This document shows, one piece after another, positions 22,437 to 33,700 of a DNA stretch of 64,000 nucleotides. Both the position numbers and the translations under genes were made by a program. Within the stretch, counting starts at the first letter, position 1. Every line of letters begins with the position of its first letter. The DNA lies in contig CAJFCV020000005.1 in NCBI GenBank assembly GCA_904066235.2, positions 2,847,501 to 2,911,500 on the forward strand, written 5' to 3'. This stretch comes from Bursaphelenchus xylophilus (lineage: Eukaryota; Nematoda; Chromadorea; Rhabditida; Aphelenchoididae). The notes below the pieces were generated by a model. That model had not been told where the DNA came from and ran no database searches. It worked only from the letters and a program-made list of their open reading frames with translations.

Positions 22437-23010
22437 TACAAGGAAAGTACTTCTATGGGGTGTGGAATTACCGGTCAAGATATATATCAAAAAATTCGCA
22501 AAAATTTTCTGATTCAGAATATATAAAAATTAGCTGCCTAATTTTGGTCTATTAACGAGTTTTATCAATAAATGTATTTCTCGAGGAAACAAATCTGCGG
22601 CAACAAAAGCGAGCTCGGTCTCTTCCCTCGGAAGAGAGCGGTGTGGCCGAGTGGTTAGAGCGCTAGATTGGGAATCCGAAGGGGACGGGTTCCTTTTTTT
22701 GCCACACTAGAACCCATTTTTTACATTGGAACTACTTTTAAGGTGTAGTTGTAATCCAATTTGATATTTTAAGGCTTGTCAAGGCCTCAAAATTTATTTT
22801 AGCACAAAACAAAATTTTTTTATTGGTAAAAACACGGTCAAAAAGACACTTGCATTGTGTCGCGAGAAAACTTCTGAGGACAAAAACATGTCATCAGACC
22901 AAAATTAGGCAGCTAATTTATATATATTCTGAATCAGAAAATTTTTGCGAATTTTTTGATATATATCTCGACCGGTAATTCCACACCCCATAGAAGTACT
23001 TTCCTTGTTA
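22437..23010. mobile_element. Family 4 foldback nested in the mariner, long-loop form
   Basis: Arms 22437-22550 and 22900-23010 are reverse complements (AGGAAAGTACTTCTATGGGG, CTGATTCAGAATATAT, TTAGCTGCCTAATTTTGG). The loop of about 350 bases is unlike the short loop of the copy at 38598 and contains the tRNA-like stretch. Confidence 0.8.
22638..22694 (+). pseudogene. tRNA-like sequence (class II Ser/Leu-like), truncated
   Basis: The stretch GTGTGGCCGAGTGGTTAGAG matches a class II tRNA D-arm and A box. It is followed by a seven-base loop TTGGGAA in the anticodon position (middle GGG) and a partial T-arm GGGACGGGTTCC that stops at a T run. The anticodon stem barely pairs. The sequence looks like a tRNA pseudogene or SINE head rather than a working gene. 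Confidence 0.45.
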
Positions 23011-23203
23011 AATTTACGTGAAAAAGCATGTTTGACTTTGAAGGGTTATAACTCGACGTAGGATTGATCATTTTTAATGATATTTTTTTTAAACAAAATG
23101 GCAACTACGGAATAAAATGAGCTATTGCTCATAAAAATTGAACAATCCTGTAAAAAGTTATAAGCATTTTACATCCGCGAACTTAGCTGGACCACCCTGT
23201 ATA

Positions 23204-24660
23204 GGAAGTGCACTTTCTAATTGAAACGAACTTCAAATTGTGTTTCGCCTGAAACCGGCCTTCTCTCCCATTGAAATCATCTGACTCACGTGAGGTCAGT
23301 GGGAAAAAGGAACAGTCTATCTTTTTTGTTGTGCTTTTTGAGTCATCGGAATGTCGGTTTCGGACGTTTAACGATGGATGGGATTATTAAAAGGTCTAAC
23401 TTTTATTGTACAGCTCTTTTTACTACTCCTGCCACTGTTTAGGATCAATTTTTTATTCAAAAGGAAATTTTTTGCTTCAAAGTATGATTTCTGCCTACGT
23501 ATTTTACAATAATCTACCGTTTAAAAGTAAAAATTAACTATTTTATACCCATTTTCACCTACTCTATCATTTGCACGCAATTCCGACTTGAAATCCTTTC
23601 AAAATCCCATGAAATTACTCACGGAGAAACAGTTGTCCTGTACATTCAAGAAATCGCATGATTGGGTCAACTCTTTCTCTTCTCTATTTTCTCGCCTCTG
23701 CCATTTTCTCGGCTCGCTCTCCTCGATGAGAAGGATGTTTTGGCGTCTAATTTTGACGCAGAAAGTAAACTGGGAACGAAATAATGTGGTTTGTGGTGGA
23801 AAAAATGAAGATTAGAGAAAGAGAGGGGACTACTTTTTATGTGTCTCGAGGGTATCAGCAGCTCGGAACCGGTTATAACTAAAAATGCGGGGTAGGACGC
23901 AGCTTGCGGATGGGTGAACATGAAAAAATCTCGAAATTTACAGAAAATCTCTGTAGATCTATAGAAAAGTATATTCATTTTACATGAAATATAAATTCTA
24001 TGGTGTTTTAGTGATTTTTGTTAATTTTTGTCCGTTCCAAAGTTTGTGTTCACCTTGTACATCAAAACAAACTTGATTAGAAAATAGTAAGCAATAATAA
24101 TTTTAAGGGAGATTTTATTGTGTGAGTAGAAGAAAAACAATCTCTGCAACACTTCTGCAAGACAGATATTCGATATTTGTTCTAGAACCTAAAATACGAA
24201 AAAATATTTTTTGGCGAACTGCGCCCTGTCTTTTGAACGGAATTCTCTCCGTCCGCAAATTTGACCTCCCGCTGCGCTTATTTCGTTGTCTCCAGGCTTT
24301 CTCTAGCTTCTCCACTTTCGCGAAGCTCTCTGGTGCGCTCCATTTGTCGCGCTGCTCTCCCATTCAGTCGAAGGCCCCCGAAAACGGTCAAAGTGCGGCG
24401 AGCGAGAACACTGTGCAGACAGTGCAAACTCGAATTGATCGCCTTTCTGCACGAAGTCGAACATTCTTTGATAATTTACATTTACAATTTCCCTTATCTT
24501 GTCGACTGGTTGTTTCCCGCGAACTTTCGTAATCCCCCCAAGTTTCTCGTGTCGTGATGACGTGGTCGCGCTTAATCGATCATTCAACGTGGCTGCCACT
24601 TTCAGGTCGCAGTGCACTAGTCTTTTTGCGGGTTCCAAGCACACAGTCCAATCGAAGACA
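23204..24660. other. Intergenic region upstream of rab-1
   Basis: No supported exon. The 24120-24650 part is GC-richer with overlapping ORFs on both strands that match nothing, and probably includes the rab-1 promoter and leader. An AATAAA on the minus strand near 24115 has no recognisable gene before it. Confidence 0.4.
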
Positions 24661-26446
24661 ATGACCGTCAACCCCGAATAGTAAGTTTGACCAATTTTTG
24701 TGCCGGTTTCTTTGGATTTTAGACGTTTTTACTGATGTTCTCCATGTAACCTAGTAGTTTTTGCCAATTTTGGCAGTATATCGGGTTGATAGATGCTGTA
24801 ACACGTTTATCATTACCCTGCCTGTGCTTGAAAAACTTGTGGGCCCATAAAATTTGCGGAAGGTCGTAAATTCATCTGTTTTTCGGCCGTCCAATTTCTG
24901 ATGTGGTGTTGAACATAGATTGAGCTAGGTTTTGTCGAATCTTGACTAAATTCAACCGGAATTGTTGCATAACATCCAGTAGAGTACTTTTCAACTTCTC
25001 ATGACGAAACTGCGTAACATTTTCATGTTTCTTTCGAGATTTTTGAAGGTTTGGTGTCAATGTCAAGTGTAATGTCGGAGAAGCTGATTTCTACCAGTAA
25101 ATCTCAAATAAACGGTGATAGCACTTTGCTCAGCTATGAGTGCCATTACCACTTCATTTTATACGAGACTTGCCGCTTCTATACAGTTTCGGAGTTTTAA
25201 CACGTGACCTAGTTTTATCGATCTCCCACCAAACTCCTAGCGGAACGCCTCGAGTTTTTTTGAATGGCGGATTGAGGTCATCAGGCGCATATTTCCGCTG
25301 TTTTAAAGTTATCCGATCCGTTTTTTATTGAGATCTTTACGTTTGTTTATTTCCAGTGACTACCTCTTCAAATTGCTGCTGATCGGTGACTCTGGTGTTG
25401 GAAAATCTTGTTTACTGTTGAGATTCGCTGATGATACTTATACCGAGTCTTACATCTCCACCATTGGAGTCGATTTTGTAAGTTTTTTTTTGATTATATT
25501 ATACTTGATCAAATTTAGTGCTAAAACTTGAAAATCAAGGTTCAACAAGGATAAAGTCTTGAATATATTGTTGCCCTCTGGTAATGGGTTTGTTTTTCAG
25601 AAAATCCGTACCATCGAGTTGGAGGGCAAAACCATCAAACTTCAAATTTGGGACACCGCTGGCCAGGAACGCTTTAGAACTATCACTTCATCCTACTATC
25701 GTGGCGCTCACGGTATCATTGTCGTTTATGACATCACCGACCAAGACACTTTCAACAACGTGAAACAATGGCTTCAAGAAATCGACCGGTATGCCAACGA
25801 GTCCGTCAACAAGTTGTTGGTCGGAAACAAGTCTGATCTCCAGTCCAAACGTGCCGTCGAGACCGCTGTGGCTCAGGTATGCGTATACGAAGGTTTTTGC
25901 TTGGAGATTTTTTTTGGTGCTATGGAATTAACCGTTTTATGTTAGACTTGGACATTGATGTAGATAGTCAAATATGATTGGTAATATAATCTTCTGTTGT
26001 TTCAGGAATACGCGGATCAGCTCCAAATCCCCTTCCTTGAGACGTCCGCCAAATCGTCAACCAATGTTGAACAGGTGAGCATATTTTTTATTTTGTTTTT
26101 GTCTTTAGGTAAAGGTCAAGTATAATATTGGAAAAATAAATGGACGCGTTAAACGAGGCATGAAGAAATGATGTCCTTTAGTTAGCCAAAGTTATAGAGG
26201 AAGTATTACGATACTTTTGATCAATCGATCTAGTCTAGTTTATGCGAGATACATAAATTTTCCAGGAGCCTTCCAGTATAATATAATTTTTTCACTAACT
26301 TTGCCCTTTTGCAGGCTTTCATCACTATGGCGACGGAGATCAAGAACAGAATGGGACCCCTGCAGCAAGGCGGCGCCAACCCATCAGCCGTCCGAATCGG
26401 GCCCAGCCAGTCAGTCCAGGACAAAAAGTCGGGCGGTTGCTGCTAA
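24661..26446 (+). CDS. rab-1: Rab1 GTPase
   Basis: Five exons (24661-24680, 25357-25477, 25601-25876, 26006-26074 and 26315-26446) give 205 aa, the length of C. elegans RAB-1. The first exon encodes only MTVNPE plus two bases of the next codon. All Rab landmarks are present: P-loop GDSGVGKS, switch I STIGVDF, switch [25 protein letters not shown] (usually NKCD), ETSAKS and the C-terminal GGCC for double geranylgeranylation. Rab1 controls vesicle traffic from the ER to the Golgi. The start is fixed by the short exon, since the second exon has no upstream in-frame ATG. The gene is on the plus strand with small introns and few repeats, unlike its surroundings. Confidence 0.98.
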
Positions 26447-26970
26447 GCCCCTCGCCATTCCCCCCGCCGCCAACACCCACGAATAAGCCACGAAAAAATG
26501 TGATCCGACATCAGATCATAGTCCTTACCTTTTGTCTCCTAATTAAATCTATTTTGGTGTGTACATCATATATATTCCTAAGATATTATAATACCCCACC
26601 CCCTTCGGATGTCCAGCTTTTACCTTACTAATTTATATTAAAGTTCGAGTGGATGTTTTTAGCGGCCCGGAAACCGAGCTTTTCCGTAAGTAAAGGCGAT
26701 TTATTCGAAAGATTCAACAAAATTTTGAGATCAAATTGTAAATTTTTTGATATTGCTTGGATGAACAGACCTTGTTATAACCAGATTACTATGTAATCCA
26801 AAGACATTAATGTAGGCAAGATCATGGAGTCAGCAAAATGTTAGAACAAGGCAAATGGGCAGGGAATTTTTGTATAGTATCAAGGAGAATATAATAGTTG
26901 AGCAGATTATGGAAAGTGGATTTACTAGCTAGATTTCCTCTAATTTAGAACCTACTGTCATAACAAGTTA
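26447..26970. other. Convergent 3' spacer
   Basis: Lies between the 3' ends of rab-1 and the minus-strand PPxY gene. AT-rich, no feature seen. Confidence 0.5.
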
Positions 26971-27561
26971 CTAACAATTCCAATGCTCCTTGTATTTGGC
27001 TTTCAAATGCGAAGGCATGCATTCGTAATAGAGGTCATCAAGTATATCATCATAAGCCGGAGGTGGCGAATTGCCTGGAGAAAACTGAACAGACCGGTCG
27101 GAGTAGATTGGTGGCGCTGGAGAACCTTTGAAGTTGCGATTTACGGTCGTTTCGGACGCTACGGAAGCGACGGCACGCTTTCGGATGTGGCGAGCTTCTA
27201 AAGGATAACATGAGTAATTTCGAAGGGAAACTGCGATAATCTTGTGCGAGTTTTAGCTCGAAAATAAAGAAGAAGACTTACTTTGTATTGTCCGAAAGTT
27301 TTTCTCCCTCAGCCGCGCTGTGATTCGCTGTATCACGCGTCTGGTTCGTCGCATCTCAACGATTTTATCGAATTCCCATTGTTTGCATTTATTGATCCCA
27401 ATCAACATCGCAACCACCATGCCGATGCAAAAGATGATCGTTGGGAAGACGATGGTCATCATGACGTCCGGCGAAGGTACGAAGTGCTGATTCATGCTGT
27501 GAGTACTCATCGTACTCGACTGAAACGCTTGAGTCATCATTTTCAGACTGATCGGAAACAT
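26971..27561 (-). CDS. Small single-TM protein with PPxY motif
   Basis: Two exons (27561-27282 and 27197-26971) join to 168 aa. A hydrophobic segment MMTIVFPTIIFCIGMVVAML (about residues 34-53) is followed at once by a Lys/Arg-rich helix (KIVEMRRTRRVIQRITARLR), giving a short lumenal or extracellular N-terminus and a cytosolic tail. The tail carries SPPPAYDD, a PPxY motif of the kind bound by WW domains of NEDD4-type ubiquitin ligases, near residue 135. I do not recognise the family. The frame is open above the chosen ATG to 27735, and ATGs at 27540 and 27537 would give slightly shorter forms, so the start is uncertain. The TM-plus-basic-plus-PPxY layout suggests an adaptor on a membrane. Confidence 0.7.
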
Positions 27562-28940
27562 CGATGAATAGCGTAGAAAGTGGTTTAGTAAATGGGAGAA
27601 TTTTGATGTCAGTCGAAGCACAGTGAAGTAGAGAATATATGTAATTCGAAATAATAGCGATATTACAATTCTGGGGTAGTTAAAAAGTAGCTTTTCGAAA
27701 AGTAGTAAAAATTGGACCTCTCTAGGTTTTATCAAATTTTACTGGGCGAATTCAGTAAAGTAAAGCCCAAAGTTTTCAAATAACTTGTCTACAATGAACG
27801 TTGGTTCGCTGTGATTACAAATATTCCAAACTTGTTACAGTAATCCAGCAGTTTTACAGTAATCTTGATCAAGGTAGGATAATCTTAGAATTTTGAAAAT
27901 TTTTCCATTACAAAGTGCTAGACCCGCAGTAAAATCCGTTTAGATATATTCTAGAAAGAATACAGCGTCAATATTCACCATCCACTGAGCAGTCAGAGTC
28001 ATGAAAGTGGCGAAAATTGGGAATTCCCTCGAAATTCGGCCAATTTTCAACCCCACTCAGCTCAGCACAGGCCCAAACTCAAATTAGGTTGACGGGAAAT
28101 CGATGTAAACCCCTAATTGGCCATGGGCGTCGAAAGTCACTGTGCTCCGACCGACGTGCGAACAACCAAAAGCGGCCCAAAGGCCATAAAAAATACAAAA
28201 AAACACAAATTTCGAAACCACCCCTCCCAAGTACTGTAGTTGTATTCGAAAACATACCGAATTGTACGCAAATCCCTTTCGGAGTATTACTTTTTATGGC
28301 GCAAGTCCGATAATCGAAATTGCTTTTTGAATCCGCGCCAAGTCTGCGTCTCGCAACGAAATTAAAACGGAATGCCAAAAGTACGGTAGACCTATCTTTT
28401 TCCGAGAGAAAATATTTCTCGTTTCTTTGGGAAGAAAATTTGCGAAATTTTGAAGGGTTTTGTCGTATTTTACGACTGTTTTTACATTGTTTAGTCTTTT
28501 TATTACGAATGTAATGTTTGCAGGTAGTATAAGGTAATTTCTCTGTTCGGCGGTATGTCTTTTTTTTAATTTTTTCTTGAACTTTAGGCAATTTGATGGG
28601 GAAATTTGTTTGCGGCCGAATTATGTGAAGAACAAAGTCGAAAATTCTAACAGTTTTATCTTATGCTATCTGATAGGTATCCTAGTTGTTATCGCCGTAT
28701 TTGGGCAAAAATTAGGGCGGTTTTGCTAAAATTTGTGTTGTTGACGGACTTATTTGATATTATTTTGTTGTTTACCTACTTTTTCCGAGAATCCTTTATG
28801 GTTTGTCTGAATTTTTTGATAAAGTGGTTTTCTATACTACACTCTAATTTTATTCTTGAATATAGTTTCTTGTATCGTTATTGCTTTTTCCGCGAGCCTT
28901 TTCGCTCCTTTTCTCCCTAATTCCAACAATTTTTGTCTTA
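27562..28940. other. Divergent upstream region of the PPxY gene and rpl-2
   Basis: 1.4 kb between two divergently transcribed genes. It contains a 170-codon minus ORF (28079-28591) that is Lys/Arg-rich and has no recognisable domain; I take it as chance. Promoters of both genes must lie here but I see no clear element. Confidence 0.45.
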
Positions 28941-28946
28941 TTTTAG
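28935..28946 (+). promoter_or_regulatory. Trans-splice or leader-intron acceptor of rpl-2
   Basis: The polypyrimidine tract TTTTGTCTTATTTTAG ends six bases before the rpl-2 ATG. In nematodes this position is the usual spliced-leader addition site of ribosomal protein genes. Confidence 0.6.
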
Positions 28947-28952
28947 GGTGAA

Positions 28953-30552
28953 ATGGGTCGTAGAATCCGTTCTCAGCGTAAGGGACGTGGATCCGTCTTC
29001 AAGTCCCACAACAAGCATCGTAAGGGACCCGCCAAGCTCCGACCGGTCGACTTCGCCGAACGCCATGGCTACATCCGAGGTGTGGTGAAGGACATCATCC
29101 ACGACCCCGGACGAGGTGCTCCATTGGCCGTCGTGCAATTCCGCAACCAGTACAAATACAAGAAGGACCAACACCTGTTCGTCGCCGCCGAAGGAGTGCA
29201 CACCGGCCAGTTCTTGTACTGTGGTCGTCGTGCCCATCTTGGAGTCGGAAATATCATGCCTGTTGGTGAAATGCCCGAAGGTACTGCTGTATGTAATTTG
29301 GAAGAGAAGACCGGAGATCGTGGACGTTTGGCCAAGACCTCAGGTAAGCTTTTTCGAATTTTCTGTCGAGGTTTAGATAATTTTGATACCACCTGGTATT
29401 GGACTAGACAAAAAAGGATCAGTTTTTTTACCTGGTTTTGATGGAGCGATTCCCCACTAAGTGATTAGAAGTTTAGGCGGATAGGAACCAAATAGACCCT
29501 CAATGGTCGTTTTGGGCCGATAACCCGCCAAAATAATTAGGTGTTTGACGGTCGCGTTCTAGTCCGGTCCATGGATAGTATGCAATTCAAATCAGCACGA
29601 CACTAATCTTAGAATTTCTGAAAAAAATGATTGTTTTCTGTTCTCTAGTACAATAGGTAGCCGTATATTACACTTGTAGGCAAAAAATGGAATGGGGAGG
29701 GGGTTGATATGAGAGTTGAATTAAAATTTTATGTGATGTATTGACTTCTGATTGTTACTGATTCTTTCGTAAAGTCGCCGGACTGGTTTTTGACGTTTGC
29801 ACTGTGCGGAAAAATTCAAGGTGCGAGCGACAGCCGAAAAATGTTTTTGCACGGTGCAAAAAGCAAGAAATTACTAAATGCAAAGTGAACTTTTGTTTTC
29901 CACAGTGCACGTCGCCGATTTCAGTCCGACGATTTTCCGGACGGACTAGTAGAAGTTTAGGCGGATAGGAACCAAATCGACCCTCAATGGTCGTTTTGGG
30001 CCGATAACCCGCCAAAATAAATAGGTGTTTGACGGTCGCGTTCTAGTCCGGTCCATGGATAGTATGCAATTCAAATCAGCACGACATTCAACTTAGAATT
30101 TCCAAAAAAAAATGATTATTTTCAATCGTCTATTACGATACTAATATGTATATTATTCAGGTAACTACGCCATCATCGTTGCCCACAACAAGGACTCGAA
30201 GAAGACTCGTGTTCGTCTCCCATCCGGTGCCAAGAAGGTTGTTCCCTCCGCCAACCGCGCCATGGTCGGTATCTGTGCCGGTGGTGGCCGAACGGACAAG
30301 CCCCTCCTGAAGGCCGGACGCGCCTACCACAAGTACAAGGCCAAGAGAAACTGCTGGCCCGTTGTTCGTGGTGTGGCTATGAACCCTGTGGAGCATCCCC
30401 ATGGTGGTGGTAACCATCAACACATTGGTCACCCATCGACAGTCAAAAGAGGAACCTCCGCCGGTCGCAAGGTCGGTCTCATCGCCGCCCGCCGTACCGG
30501 AAGAATTCGGGGAGGAAAACCAGAGAAGAAGGGCAAGGACGAAGCTATCTAA
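28953..30552 (+). CDS. rpl-2: Large-subunit ribosomal protein uL2 (L8)
   Basis: Two exons (28953-29343 and 30161-30552) give 260 aa, as in C. elegans RPL-2. The sequence starts [16 protein letters not shown] and includes the [18 protein letters not shown] loop that in uL2 reaches the peptidyl-transferase centre; the conserved His is intact. The intron splits a Gly codon (G|GT). uL2 is needed for 60S assembly and subunit joining. Codon use is strongly biased (GTC, ATC, AAG, GGA), as expected for high expression. The 817-bp intron carries a MITE inside a direct repeat. There is no canonical AATAAA close downstream. A fragment related to this gene is at 20820-20945. Confidence 0.98.
29467..30091. 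repeat. Direct repeat of about 140 bp in the rpl-2 intron
   Basis: 29467-29606 and 29951-30091 are near-identical (GTTTAGGCGGATAGGAACCA, then GGGCCGATAACCCGCC and CACGACA). They flank the MITE at 29757-29949, so part of the intron was duplicated around it. The right copy leads directly into the real 3' splice region. Confidence 0.9.
29757..29949. mobile_element. GTCCGTTCGCAAAGTC-type MITE (family 5) with GCACNGTGC core
   Basis: Ends ACTGATTCTTTCGTAAAGTC and its diverged complement GACGATTTTCCGGACGGACTAG. The interior holds GCACTGTGC and GCACGGTGC palindromes. The better preserved relative is 48855-49051, and half copies are near 31828 and 48508. Confidence 0.7.
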
Positions 30553-30678
30553 ACCCGCAACTTTTTTACTCGTTATTGTTGTTTTCTGCAGTAAAAATGT
30601 TATTAATTGTACACTTGAGAGGTTTTCAATTTATACTTGAATTTCATAGGGTTTCTCTTGACAAATATAAGTGAAGAC

Positions 30679-30684
30679 TTTATT
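30679..30684 (-). terminator. Poly(A) signal of the EXT2-like gene
   Basis: AATAAA on the minus strand (TTTATT on plus), about 60 bases after the stop codon at 30745. Confidence 0.7.
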
Positions 30685-30744
30685 TACAACAAAATACCCG
30701 TATAATCTTACAATTCTGTGGTGGTTTATACAAATAGTAGTAAA

Positions 30745-33700
30745 TTAGTCGGATCGAGACCGACAAAGTTGAGCCTCCAGCTTCTCGCATGTGCTATCGG
30801 ACATTGCACATGATATTGTTTGGATTGGGGTGTGAGAACAAGTAATTTGGCTTTTTGCTTTCACAACTTCGGCCAGAACGTACTAAAAGTATATTGTCTA
30901 TGATAAAGTATGGCATATTTTGGTAAAAAAGGCCAGTAAACTACTAATGACTTACTGGATGTACCAAAGTAACCCCATCAAAGAATGGAGGTTCAGCATT
31001 CTCCGTGAATCTGTCGTTGCCATCACTTCTAAAGCTCAAAATTTGATCTGCGTTTTCTTTCCACACATTGAATACTTGATCAAATAATGCCGCTGACACG
31101 TTCAGCTCCCCCTTTCCATCCAACATGAGCCAACAATCCGATGTTACATCACTCCTTGACCTCATTGTTCGCACCGAGTCTTCGATATTATTCATAAAGT
31201 CCTCTGATATCAAATGGATCCTCTTCTCCAATTTTGCGCTATCCAATTCGTACGGCCTCATATTCTGAGGCCATAGAACAGTAATCGACTCTAGTTTCTC
31301 TCCCAAAATTTTGAAAATCTTGTTGATCCTTTGCTCAAATTCTTCTTTTGACAAGAGTTGGTCAATCTTCATGATTACATCGAGGTTTTTGGACATGGAT
31401 CGGATTGGGATGTCGCGCCAGATCTGCAAAACAAAGGTTTATGGTTACAGTTTGTATTAGTTGGTAAAGGCGCTGCAATGCTGGTATCAAAGAAAAATCC
31501 CAAAATCTCCGTCCCAACTGAGATTCGAACCTACAGTGGCGGCCTGATCCAGTAGCAAAAACGTACCATTTTGCATCCGGGCAGTATCAAAAATGTCGCA
31601 AAATGCCTCCCTCTCCAAGTGAAAATACTCCGATTTAAAAAGTGCACTGGCTGTTTTTGTGAGTGAAAGCCCTTCAAAACGGAATTTTTACTTGGAAAGG
31701 GAAGTATTTTGCTGCATTTTCGATACTTCCCGGATGCAAAATGGTACGTTTTTTGCTGCTGGATGAGGCCGCCACTGTAGTTTCGACTCTCAGTTGGGGC
31801 GGAGATTGTGGGATTTTTCTTTGATACCAGTCCGTTCGCAAACTCGCTGGAGTGATTTTTGCGTGCACTGCGAGAAAAGAGGAGTTTACAGGCCCGCCAC
31901 TGTATTATAAATACAGTTCGGGACCTGATCCGATGTCAAAAAACGTATCATTTTGGATCCGGGAAGTATCAAAAATGTGGCAAAATGTCTCCCTCTCCAA
32001 GTGAAAAAACCTCGTTTTGAAGGGCCCTCACAAAAAGAACGGGCGCGCTTTTGAAATCTGAGTTCTTTCACTTGGAGAGGGAGGTATTTTGCCACATTTT
32101 TGATACTTCCCGGATGCAAAATGGCACGTTTTTTGCCACTGGATCAGGTCCCCCACTATAACTCTTCTCACCTTAAAATCCCTTCCATTTTGTCCAATTC
32201 GACTGAACTCATTGGCTTCGTTGGAAAATCTCCTTCTTATCGTCCTTACCACCGATCTCGCGATTCTCTCGGGTGAAGCCATAAACTCCTCGTAGACCAC
32301 TCTTCCCAAACTTCGCATCTCATCCACCGTTTTCTCATCAAACTGGTTCAGGATCACCACCAAGTTCTCCATTTGTTGGCGGGGAATTCGGACCGAGAAA
32401 CGTTTCCACTCCAGCTCCGTGCCGAACGGATACACATAGTCATCGCTGATGATTACGGGGATGGAATGGGCTTGAAGTGCGTCGATTACGGCCAACTGGA
32501 AGCCAGGGACTTTGTCGTTGATTATGGTGAAAGTTGAGGTCGAAAGGAGCTCGCCGTATTCGAATACTTCGTTCGAATCTCTGTCCACCACATGGGTCAT
32601 GTTGAACTTGTCCGTGGGGAGGTCGGCTGGAAAAAATTGGGGTTACAGTGAAGCTACAGCGAGGGACCTGATCCAGTGGCAAAAAACGTACCATTTTGCA
32701 TCCGGAAAGTATCAAAAATGTGGCAAAATGCTTCCCTCTACAAGTGAAAAAAAACTTCGTTTTGAAGGGCCCTCACAAAAAGAGCGGGCGCGCTTTTGAA
32801 ATCGGAGTCTTTCAGTTGGAAATGGAGGTATTTTGCCACATTTTTGATACTTCCCGGATGCAAAACGGTACGTTTTTTGCCACTGGATCAGTTCCTCAAC
32901 AGTAGAATATTTTTTTTTATTTTGTACTAGGCAAAATTAAGTTCAAGATTGGATAAAAGGGAGAAATCTTGAATTATACAGCAATAATTTTATTAATTTT
33001 GCTTCTCCAGCCCATTTTTTTATCATCAAAACATCCAACGACGTTTCAAACCAAGATTTTTTTGGTTTGAAGCATCATTAGAACACTTTGTTAAGGTCCT
33101 ACTTCAACTACAGTCTACTCAGAACATTTACATACTGTTCCCAATAACTTTCCGGCCAAATCTGAGATCTCATTATACTCTCCATGACAAAAATCGTTGA
33201 TTTTCACGAATAACTCGTCAAAATCCCTCTATCACAGGCTCAAAATCCTTCTATCACATGTTCAAAATTTCATCCAAGGGATTCTAAACACCTTCTACAA
33301 CTTCTTGACTCAACTTCGACCCAAAAATACGACTTACCCGCAAAGATTAATCGATCCGCGTTTGGTCGGAACAAGTTCAAGATCCTTTCCATATCCTCGA
33401 CCAGTTTCTTCTCAGCAAATCTGGAGTATACAGTCCATCTATTTTCGGGTTTCTTCACCGTGTACCGGCTTCTAATCGAGTCGGCGGAGAGTAAATTGTA
33501 TGGCCTTAGGGGAGGGATGGCAATGTCAAAATGGGTCCGAAACTGTTTCGAGGTGTGCTCGGCGCTGGCCCAGATGACCTAAAAGTGATGCAATTTTAGT
33601 TATTTTTCATTTGAATGTTGAAAATTTCATGTGTGTTCAGATGGCGCAGTGGATTTTGAGGTCAAAAAAATTTGGGGCTAGTTCGATACCGGCTGGAGAA

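Larger units (their letters stand above)
21720..23199. mobile_element. Tc1/mariner-superfamily element with about 200-bp inverted ends
   Basis: Ends CAGAGTGGTCCAGCTAAG and CTTAGCTGGACCACCCTG lie between TA dinucleotides. The inverted ends extend for about 200 bases to TTTTTCACGTAAATTT. The interior holds a broken transposase (21939-22410, minus) and a second foldback (22437-23010) that carries a tRNA-like stretch. Total length is 1480 bp. It cannot encode a working enzyme. Confidence 0.85.

Noticed and set aside
22638..22694. Functional tRNA gene
   Set aside because: Anticodon stem does not pair, and the T-arm is cut by a T run.
24303..24671. 122-codon minus ORF
   Set aside because: Overlaps the first exon of rab-1 on the other strand and has no recognisable product.
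27283..27567. 94-codon plus ORF
   Set aside because: Antisense shadow of the PPxY gene exon, which has the TM segment and splice sites.
28079..28591. 170-codon minus ORF upstream of rpl-2
   Set aside because: Lys/Arg-rich without domain, signal peptide or splice context; overlaps the likely promoter.
29069..29392. 107-codon minus ORF over rpl-2 exon 1
   Set aside because: Shadow caused by the strong codon bias of rpl-2.
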